NCBI GenBank assembly: GCA_030748365.1 | Contig: JASMME010000072.1 | Span: 1-6,956, forward strand | Direction: 5' to 3' | Length of the DNA stretch: 6,956 bases | Source: Lutibacter sp. | GTDB lineage: Bacteria > Bacteroidota > Bacteroidia > Flavobacteriales > Flavobacteriaceae | Shown: piece by piece, positions 1 to 5,809 of the stretch | Layout of the letters: each line of letters begins with the position of its first letter | How positions within the stretch are numbered: the first letter of the stretch is position 1 | The notes under the pieces: generated by a model | What the model was told of the DNA's origin: nothing | Databases searched by the model: none | Seen by the model: the letters and a program-made list of their open reading frames with translations, nothing else | Position numbers and translations under genes: made by a program

Positions 1-41
1 CCCATCATTTTATACAAAAACTGAATAGCTGGAACCTATAG
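1..41 (+). CDS. surE: C-terminal tail of 5'-nucleotidase SurE (partial)
   Basis: Only the last 12 complete codons are visible, in the frame starting at base 3, reading HHFIQKLNSWNL followed by TAG at 39-41. This resembles the C-terminal ending I recall for flavobacterial SurE proteins, in which a His-rich turn leads into a short helix ending L-N-x-W. SurE is a metal-dependent nucleoside monophosphate phosphatase of the cytoplasm. In flavobacteria surE commonly sits directly upstream of lpxB on the same strand, as here, which supports the call. No catalytic residue lies inside the window, so the assignment rests on a very short tail plus gene order. The other two forward frames also hit stops within the first 30 bases and show nothing familiar. 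Confidence 0.6.
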   Translation, partial: HHFIQKLNSWNL

Positions 42-147
42 CCATGTGCATGAAAAGAGAAAGCCACTCCGGTATTTTGTACACCGTTTTCCATGAGTGC
101 TTTAGGTACTTTTCACGGCTATAAACCAACAAAATAATAACCGACAG

Positions 148-1269
148 ATGAAGTATTATATCATTTCAGGAGAAGCCTCAGGAGACTTACACGGCGCCAA
201 CCTCATGAAGTCTTTGTTTTTACAAGACCCAGCAGCCGAGGTACGTTTCTTTGGGGGCGATTTGATGCAGCAAGTCGGAGGCACCCTGGTAAAGCATTAC
301 CGAGACCTGGCCTTTATGGGCTTTGCAGAGGTGCTTATGAACCTTCGAACCATCTTAAAGAATATCCGTTTTTGTAAAAAAGACTTGATGGCCTTTGCGC
401 CAGACGCACTGGTATTGATAGATTATCCGGGTTTTAATATGCGGATTGCCGCCTTTGCCAAGAAACAGGGCATACCGGTTCATTATTATATTTCTCCCCA
501 GATTTGGGCTTGGAAGGAGGGGCGTATTGATAAAATTAAACGCGACGTGGATGCCTTGTATGTCATTCTCCCTTTTGAAAAGGATTTCTACGAGCAAAAA
601 CACCAGTTCCCGGTCCATTTTGTAGGCCATCCCCTAATTGATGCCATCGCTGACCGACCCTCCCGAGATCCGAGAGATTTTAGAAGTACACACGGCTTAT
701 CAAACAAACCCATCATCGCCTTATTACCAGGAAGCAGGAAACAGGAGATCCGAAAGATGCTTTCGATTATGTTGCGTATGCCGAAACAGTTTCCCGATTT
801 TCAGTTTGTGATTGCAGGCGCTCCCAGCCAGGAGGAGGCCTTTTATAAGCAGTTTATCAATGGTGAGAACGTGCACTTTATCAGCAATAAGACCTATGAT
901 CTGCTGTCCGTCTCTTTTGCAGCTGTTGTGACTTCCGGAACTGCCACCTTGGAAACCGCCTTATTTAAAGTGCCTCAAATAGTGGTATATAAGACCAGTT
1001 GGCTGAGTTATCAAATAGGCAAACGACTGATCAACCTGCGTTTTATTTCGCTGGTCAACCTGATTATGGACCGTAAAGTGGTCGAAGAACTGATCCAGGA
1101 TCGTTTCAATGCGCAAATCCTAGAAACCTCCCTAGAGGAGTTATTGGGCAACGACACCCGTAGCCGGATACTATCGGATTACGAGCAACTGGAACAGCAA
1201 TTGGGCGGGCAGGGTGCCTCCCAAAAAGTAGCTACCTTAGTGCACCAAAAAATCAGCGGAGCCTGTTGA
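148..1269 (+). CDS. lpxB: Lipid-A-disaccharide synthase LpxB (GT19)
   Basis: LpxB condenses UDP-2,3-diacylglucosamine with lipid X to give the beta-1,6-linked lipid A disaccharide 1-phosphate and UDP, at the cytoplasmic face of the inner membrane. The 373-residue product is close to the usual length of about 380. Family motifs occur in order: SGEASGD at residues 7-13, the acidic IDYPGFN at 91-97, YYISPQIWAW at 113-122, GHPLID at 160-165, LPGSRKQEI at 193-201 starting the nucleotide-binding half, and TSGTATLETAL at 262-272. The segment near 300-310 (ISLVNLIMDRK) matches the conserved patch before the C-terminal helices. The ATG at 148 puts the SGE motif at the normal distance from the N-terminus. 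Its upstream sequence is A-rich with no Shine-Dalgarno, as is usual in Bacteroidota. It may be co-transcribed with surE across the 106-base spacer; no strong promoter is visible there. The frame is intact. Confidence 0.97.
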   Translation: MKYYIISGEASGDLHGANLMKSLFLQDPAAEVRFFGGDLMQQVGGTLVKHYRDLAFMGFAEVLMNLRTILKNIRFCKKDLMAFAPDALVLIDYPGFNMRIAAFAKKQGIPVHYYISPQIWAWKEGRIDKIKRDVDALYVILPFEKDFYEQKHQFPVHFVGHPLIDAIADRPSRDPRDFRSTHGLSNKPIIALLPGSRKQEIRKMLSIMLRMPKQFPDFQFVIAGAPSQEEAFYKQFINGENVHFISNKTYDLLSVSFAAVVTSGTATLETALFKVPQIVVYKTSWLSYQIGKRLINLRFISLVNLIMDRKVVEELIQDRFNAQILETSLEELLGNDTRSRILSDYEQLEQQLGGQGASQKVATLVHQKISGAC

Positions 1270-1301
1270 TTCCTTTTACTGTCCCTTCCCTTTTCAAATA
1301 G

Positions 1302-1331
1302 TTTGGAATCCCATGATTTTTAGTAGTTTTG
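1302..1331 (+). promoter_or_regulatory. Candidate Bacteroidota-type promoter for comEC
   Basis: TTTG at 1302-1305 is followed, after 18 bases, by TAGTTTTG at 1324-1331. This fits the Bacteroidota housekeeping sigma pattern of TTTG near -33 and TAnnTTTG near -7, spaced by about 17-23 bases. It lies in the 69-base gap between lpxB and comEC and points toward comEC. The -7 element ends only 7 bases before the comEC ATG, so transcription would start at or within a few bases of the start codon. The octamer alone would be expected a few times by chance in this much sequence. The correct spacing, strand and intergenic position raise the likelihood. Confidence 0.5.
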
Positions 1332-1338
1332 GGCTGCT

Positions 1339-3363
1339 ATGATCAAGTTGTTCCGTTTGCTTTCCGTACAGCTCACCTTTTTTTTGTCAATGGGAATCCT
1401 AGTCGCTTCCTCGATTGACATTGCCCCACGGATACTTATTGTTGCCTTATTACTTTCCTCCTTATGTTTATTAATGGTTGGGTTGCGCGCTCACCAATCA
1501 TACAGGAGAACACATGTCTTTGCATTATTGTTCGCACCTACTATCATCTTGGTAGGCATGACATCGCTTAGCCTACGGAAGGCCGCAAACCAACCCGCTC
1601 ATTACAGCAGCGCGGTAACCAAGCAACCCCATACGGCCCTTGTTTCGATTACAAGGGTTCTTAGACCGACTGCCAAACTGAGCCGTTACGAGGCCCGTCT
1701 GTACCGACTGGATTCCCTTCCCCTAAAGGGAAAGGTGTTGCTGATGCTTCGTAAAGACAGCCTTCAGAAACCTTTGCAGGTAGATAGTCGGGTACTGGTG
1801 GGTGGTGTTTTTAGGGAGATTAATCCGCCTGCAAACCCCCATGGTTTTGATTATAAAAGCTATTTGCTAAACCGGCAAATCCATCACCAGTTGTATGCCA
1901 GCACTGTACGAGTGCTTCCCGGAAGAGACCACAGCCTTAGGGGCTGGGCGGCTGGTTTCCGAGAGCGGGTTCAGCAAGCCCTTTCAAAACAAGGGTTTAC
2001 CGAAGACACCCTGTCACTGATTCATGCCCTGATTCTAGGACAGCGCCAAAGCATGCGGGACGGGCTGGTCGACCATTTTGTCCGGGCAGGAGCCATCCAC
2101 CTACTGGCGGTTTCAGGGCTGCATGTAGGTATTCTTCTACTCTTCCTTACCTTTTTGTGCACACCCCTGCGCTATGTGCGGGGTGGGCGGCTGATTGTTC
2201 CAGTACTCATCGTCTCCCTGTTGTGGGGCTATGCCCTCCTGGCGGGTTTGTCACCCTCTGTTGTCAGGGCGGTCAGTATGTTCAGTGTGCTAGCGGTAGG
2301 AAGGCATATGGGTCGGTTTACCAATACCTATAACACCCTTTTTGTTTCTATGTTTTTGTTGTTGTTGGCCGATCCCTATTACCTATTTGACCTGGGTTTT
2401 CAGTTGAGTTACCTGGCGGTTTTCTCCATTGTTTGGTGGCAGCCCCGGCTGGCTGCTTTGTGGCAGCCCCGTTATTGGTTGTCAGACCGGGCTTGGCAAT
2501 TGCTCACGGTAAGTTTGGCGGCTCAGATTGGGGTTGCACCCTTGGGGATCTATCACTTTCACCAATTCCCAGGCTTGTTCCTCTTGACCAACCTCCTGAT
2601 CCTGCCTTTGCTTGGATGGATCCTGATTACGGGGTTTTTGGTAGCCGGTCTTGCGCTGTTCGATTACTTACCCTTTTGGTTGACCATCGTGTACCGTTCT
2701 TGCTTAGAGGCCTTACATGCCTTGGTGGCCTGGATCGCTGCCCAGGACGCCTTTGTCTTTGAGGGCATCCCGATGTCTTTGGGGAAGCTGTTGCTGAGCT
2801 ACCTTCTTATAATCAGTATCTTTTGTTGGACTGAGAAACGCCGGCCCTACAGACTGGCTGCCCTGTACCTGACGGTATTTATGTGGTATGGATGGCTGTT
2901 CTTTGAAAAATACCACCTACAAACCCACAGCGCCCTGTGGGTCTTCCAACAGAGAGGTACTTCCGTCATTGGTTTGAGATACGGAGAGCGCCTTCGGGTG
3001 TACAGTACCCAGGATAGTATTGACAAGGCTGGTTATTTAAGTGATTACCTGACAGGAACCGGTATCAGAGACACGGTGATGCTTGGCAAGCTGCCACCTG
3101 TGTTTAGCTATGGGAATAAAAAGATATTGGTGGTCGATCGAAGGGGTTTGTACCAATTTTCACAGATCAACGCTTCCATCATTCTCTTACAGAATGCTCC
3201 CCGAATTAATTTAGAAAGGTTGTTGCGTTGGCACCGCCCCCGGTGGATCATAGCCGATGGCTCCAATTACCCACAGGACATAGTGCGCTGGGCCCAAACC
3301 TGTGCGCAGTATCAGGTTGACTTCTACAGTACCCGGGAAAAGGGTGCTTTTGTCCTGCCGTAA
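1339..3363 (+). CDS. comEC: ComEC/Rec2 DNA-uptake channel, without a metallo-beta-lactamase active site
   Basis: ComEC is the inner-membrane channel that brings single-stranded DNA into the cytoplasm during natural transformation. The 674-residue product begins with hydrophobic segments at about 7-25, 31-50 and 59-77. A soluble DUF4131 region at about 80-195 follows, with the conserved NPHGFDYKSYL at 166-176. The Competence domain covers about 225-500, with HLLAVSGLHVGIL at 254-266, PSVVRAVSM at 306-314, DLGFQLSYLAVFSI at 351-364 and AQIGVAPL at 395-402. The last 150 residues (about 525-674) end in WIIADGSNY (636-644) and resemble a reduced metallo-beta-lactamase-like tail. No HxHxDH metal-binding motif is present, and I see none elsewhere in the protein. 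Related Bacteroidota ComEC proteins are also of this shorter type. The start at 1339 places the first hydrophobic helix correctly. No Shine-Dalgarno is visible and a promoter-like element ends 7 bases upstream. Confidence 0.93.
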   Translation: MIKLFRLLSVQLTFFLSMGILVASSIDIAPRILIVALLLSSLCLLMVGLRAHQSYRRTHVFALLFAPTIILVGMTSLSLRKAANQPAHYSSAVTKQPHTALVSITRVLRPTAKLSRYEARLYRLDSLPLKGKVLLMLRKDSLQKPLQVDSRVLVGGVFREINPPANPHGFDYKSYLLNRQIHHQLYASTVRVLPGRDHSLRGWAAGFRERVQQALSKQGFTEDTLSLIHALILGQRQSMRDGLVDHFVRAGAIHLLAVSGLHVGILLLFLTFLCTPLRYVRGGRLIVPVLIVSLLWGYALLAGLSPSVVRAVSMFSVLAVGRHMGRFTNTYNTLFVSMFLLLLADPYYLFDLGFQLSYLAVFSIVWWQPRLAALWQPRYWLSDRAWQLLTVSLAAQIGVAPLGIYHFHQFPGLFLLTNLLILPLLGWILITGFLVAGLALFDYLPFWLTIVYRSCLEALHALVAWIAAQDAFVFEGIPMSLGKLLLSYLLIISIFCWTEKRRPYRLAALYLTVFMWYGWLFFEKYHLQTHSALWVFQQRGTSVIGLRYGERLRVYSTQDSIDKAGYLSDYLTGTGIRDTVMLGKLPPVFSYGNKKILVVDRRGLYQFSQINASIILLQNAPRINLERLLRWHRPRWIIADGSNYPQDIVRWAQTCAQYQVDFYSTREKGAFVLP

Positions 3364-3368
3364 AGAGT

Positions 3369-3908
3369 CTATTCTTCGAACTCGTAGTCAAACGCAGCTA
3401 CGTAGCTTTCCCACTGCTCGCGGGTGGTGATTTGTAGGTGCGCATCTGTATGAAATAATTTTAGGTACAATTCCAATTGTCTGGGGGTCTGATACCCCCT
3501 TATCGGACTGATTACTTCGCCCTTTTCATCGAAAAAGAGTAGGGTGGGATAAGCGTTTATCTGGAAATAGCTGGTGAGCTGGTGTGTGCTGTTTCGGCCT
3601 TTTTTACTAGGGTCGTATCCAGGATTTTCAAAGACCTGACCCTTGTAATTGATTCGGCTGTTTCCCTCTGCATTGAATTTTACAGCGTAGTAGTGTTCGT
3701 TGATATAGGTGGCTACATCCTTATTGCCAAAGGTGTTTTTGTCCAGCATTTTACAGGGGCCACACCAATGGGTGTAAGCATCTGTAATTATTTTTTTTGG
3801 GACGATTTTCTGCGCCTCAACGGCTTCTTCTAGGCTCATCCATTGAATTTTCTGTGCCTTTATCGATAGGCTGCTGATGATAGCCAACAAGAGGATTGTT
3901 TTTTTCAT
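3369..3908 (-). CDS. Secreted thioredoxin-fold protein with WCGPC active site
   Basis: The 179-residue protein starts with a signal peptide (two Lys, then a hydrophobic stretch at about 5-16, probable cleavage after A18 in SIKAQ). There is no lipobox Cys, so a soluble periplasmic product is expected. The thioredoxin fold carries WCGPC at 48-52 and the cis-proline at P121 in AYPT. The partner strand LLFFDEKGE is at 123-131. An insertion of roughly 25 polar residues (about 84-108) lies between the second strand and the helix before the cis-proline. This puts it nearer to the Thioredoxin_7/thioredoxin-like group than to classical TrxA. Its redox partner and direction (oxidase, reductase or isomerase) cannot be read from sequence. 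It lies 76 bases downstream of the POT transporter on the same strand and may share its transcript. The A-rich leader just before the ATG has no Shine-Dalgarno. Its stop codon is 5 bases from that of the convergent comEC. Confidence 0.9.
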   Translation of the reverse strand: MKKTILLLAIISSLSIKAQKIQWMSLEEAVEAQKIVPKKIITDAYTHWCGPCKMLDKNTFGNKDVATYINEHYYAVKFNAEGNSRINYKGQVFENPGYDPSKKGRNSTHQLTSYFQINAYPTLLFFDEKGEVISPIRGYQTPRQLELYLKLFHTDAHLQITTREQWESYVAAFDYEFEE

Positions 3909-3929
3909 GGTTATTTTTTACATTATTTT

Positions 3930-3941
3930 GTCAACGTTGAC
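3930..3941. repeat. Perfect 12-bp palindrome upstream of the thioredoxin gene
   Basis: GTCAACGTTGAC reads the same on both strands and sits in the 76-base gap between the POT transporter and the thioredoxin gene, 21 bases before the thioredoxin ATG. It could be a dimeric regulator site or a small leader hairpin. As a hairpin the stem is short once a loop is allowed, and no run of T follows in either direction, so it is not a convincing terminator. A 12-base palindrome is expected about once or twice by chance in a window of this length, and a second one exists inside a coding region at 3396-3407. The functional assignment is therefore weak. Confidence 0.25.
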
Positions 3942-3984
3942 CGATGTTGGTCTTCGTTCCTCTCAGTATACAAAGTAAGCCATT

Positions 3985-5793
3985 TTATTTGATTCCATGC
4001 ATGTATTTTTCGATTAGGGGTTTCATAAGTACAGAGAACAGCCCCAGAATTACAGAAACAGCGGTCAGTAACCAAAAGAAATAACTGATTCCATTTTCAT
4101 CAGCTATCCGGTCGACGTTCTCCCCAAAGACCCCGGCGAGTTTCATTCCGATGGCCACCGCCAGGTACCATACACCAAACATAAAAGCGATCATACGGGC
4201 CGGTACCAGTTTGCTTACATAGGACAGTCCCAGGGGGGAAATACAGAGTTCTCCCAAAGTGTGGAACAAATAGACCAGTATCAGCCACACCATGCTGACA
4301 GAAGCTGTTTTGGCTCCTGGAGCAATCCCGTTGGCCCCAAAGGCCACACAAGCCATTCCTAGTCCTAGCAGGAACATACCCAGGCCGTATTTGATATTGG
4401 CAGGCGGGTTGTATTTGCTTTCCCAGATTTTAGAGAACAAAGGGGCGAAAGTAATGATAAACAACGAGTTTAATACCCCAAACCAGGAAGCGGGTACTTT
4501 TGTAAGTGGTTCGGAGACCGCTTCAAATTTTAGGAAAGACTGCATCGGTGCTGACAGCTCTAGATAGCCCGCGCCGTAGAAATCTTTTAACAACATCCAA
4601 AGGGTAATCATCCAGATAATTACAAAGCTGGTGGTCAGCGTGATATTGGCCTTCGCATACTTTGTAAAGGTTTTTTTAAAGAGCAGGAACATCACGTAGT
4701 TAATGATGATCAGGGGGATGATGGCCATCAATGAGTTTATGATTAGGTAGACCAATCCGGCGTTGCCGGTAAGCGTTCTATTGGTATAGTCCTTCGCAAA
4801 AATGGTGAGGGTCCCTGGCGCTTGTTCAAAAACCGCCCAGAAGAAGATGGTCAAAAACGCGAAAAAAGAGACCGCAATCATCTTTTCACGGGTAACTTTT
4901 GCGTACTGTGTTAGTCGGTAGACTAGCAGGCCTACAAACAAAACCAGGGCCGTAAGGATCATCACGTAGTTACCGTCAATTCCGCTTATAGAGAAATCAA
5001 AGAGGTTGAAACTACCCCCCGAAATTTTAGAAGCAGGGGCATTGATCAGCCACATCAGCCCGATTAGGGCCGTAATGCCTATCAGTACCAACTGCCATAG
5101 GGGAAAGGGGTTTCTCTTGTCGGTATCGTCTTTTAGTTGCTGTTCCCTAGATTCGTTGGTCGGTCGCAAACCAATCGACCCGAAAATATCCTTGGAGAAC
5201 CAGAATTGAAGCAGTCCGAAAAGCATAAAGATTCCGGCCAATCCAAAACCGATGCTCCATCCCACTTTTTCGCCGAGGTAACCACAGAGCAAAATACCCA
5301 AGAAAGCACCGGCATTCACCCCCATATAAAAAATGGTATAGGCGCCGTCTTTCTTGTCGACATGGTCTTGGTACATTTCGGAAATGATGGAGGTCATATT
5401 GGGTTTAAAAAAACCACTACCCAAAACCAACAAAGCGAGCCCGGCATAGATAAAGAATGCGGTTTCTAGGGCCATACAGACATGCCCGAGGGTCATTAAC
5501 AAGGCCCCAATCAACACAGCGTATCGGTATCCGAGGATCCTGTCGGCGAAATAGCCACCCATCATGGTGGCCAGGTAGACCAGTCCCGTATAGGTGCCAA
5601 AGAGGGCCATGGCATGTTCGCGGGGCCATCCCCAACCTTCGTCCATCAGGGAAGCCGTTAGGAACATAACCAACAGGGCACGCATTCCATAATAGGAAAA
5701 ACGCTCCCACATTTCAGTAAAGAAAAGGACGAACAGTCCTGCTGGATGGCCCAGGACCTGTGTACTAAAAAAATCGTTTGATGTCTTGTTCAT
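3985..5793 (-). CDS. POT/PTR2 family proton-coupled peptide transporter, long form
   Basis: A 602-residue inner-membrane symporter that probably imports di- and tripeptides with protons. Canonical POT residues are present: ExxERFSYYG at 27-36 (E27, E30, R31, Y35), the TM4 lysine K130 in FFKPN, the PTR2 signature FYMGVNAGAF at 155-164, FFWAVFEQ at 317-324 with the TM7 glutamate E323, and E515 of TM10 in GELCISP. Two extra helices between the N- and C-domains (about 233-250 and 275-293) match the HA/HB pair of bacterial POTs. A further insertion between TM7 and TM8 (about 344-402) holds two more strongly hydrophobic segments. These flank a Lys-rich loop at 373-381, giving about 16 helices by eye. 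The ATG at 5793 places ExxER at its normal distance. It lies 16 bases after the stop of another POT gene, so the two are surely co-transcribed. No Shine-Dalgarno is visible. Exact substrate specificity is not predictable here. Confidence 0.93.
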   Translation of the reverse strand: MNKTSNDFFSTQVLGHPAGLFVLFFTEMWERFSYYGMRALLVMFLTASLMDEGWGWPREHAMALFGTYTGLVYLATMMGGYFADRILGYRYAVLIGALLMTLGHVCMALETAFFIYAGLALLVLGSGFFKPNMTSIISEMYQDHVDKKDGAYTIFYMGVNAGAFLGILLCGYLGEKVGWSIGFGLAGIFMLFGLLQFWFSKDIFGSIGLRPTNESREQQLKDDTDKRNPFPLWQLVLIGITALIGLMWLINAPASKISGGSFNLFDFSISGIDGNYVMILTALVLFVGLLVYRLTQYAKVTREKMIAVSFFAFLTIFFWAVFEQAPGTLTIFAKDYTNRTLTGNAGLVYLIINSLMAIIPLIIINYVMFLLFKKTFTKYAKANITLTTSFVIIWMITLWMLLKDFYGAGYLELSAPMQSFLKFEAVSEPLTKVPASWFGVLNSLFIITFAPLFSKIWESKYNPPANIKYGLGMFLLGLGMACVAFGANGIAPGAKTASVSMVWLILVYLFHTLGELCISPLGLSYVSKLVPARMIAFMFGVWYLAVAIGMKLAGVFGENVDRIADENGISYFFWLLTAVSVILGLFSVLMKPLIEKYMHGIK

Positions 5794-5809
5794 AATGATC
5801 GAATACTAA

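Noticed and set aside
107..114. TACTTTTC upstream of lpxB as a possible -7 promoter element
   Set aside because: It misses the final G of TAnnTTTG, and the nearest upstream TTTG is about 27 bases away, outside the usual spacing.
44..124. 26-codon plus-strand ORF beginning 2 bases after the surE stop
   Set aside because: It is very short, its composition (several Cys, His, Arg and Phe) resembles random translation, and it has no recognisable motif or ribosome site.
16..147. Minus-strand open frame of about 44 codons opposite the surE tail and lpxB leader
   Set aside because: It has no ATG near its upstream end, overlaps the surE tail, and its upstream side runs into a stop inside lpxB. It is likely a chance open frame.
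2433..2762. 109-codon plus-strand frame inside comEC
   Set aside because: It lies out of frame within the conserved Competence domain. The encoded protein is low in complexity and has no motif.
3396..3407. Perfect palindrome AGCTACGTAGCT near the convergent gene ends, considered as a terminator
   Set aside because: It lies inside the thioredoxin coding region (codons for Ser-Tyr-Val-Ala), has little stem once a loop is formed, and lacks a T run in a useful position.
5137..5710. Overlapping open frames of 70-110 codons on both strands inside the complete POT gene
   Set aside because: They are antisense or out-of-frame shadows of a gene with strong family motifs. Their translations are rich in Arg, Pro, Gly and His and show no domain.
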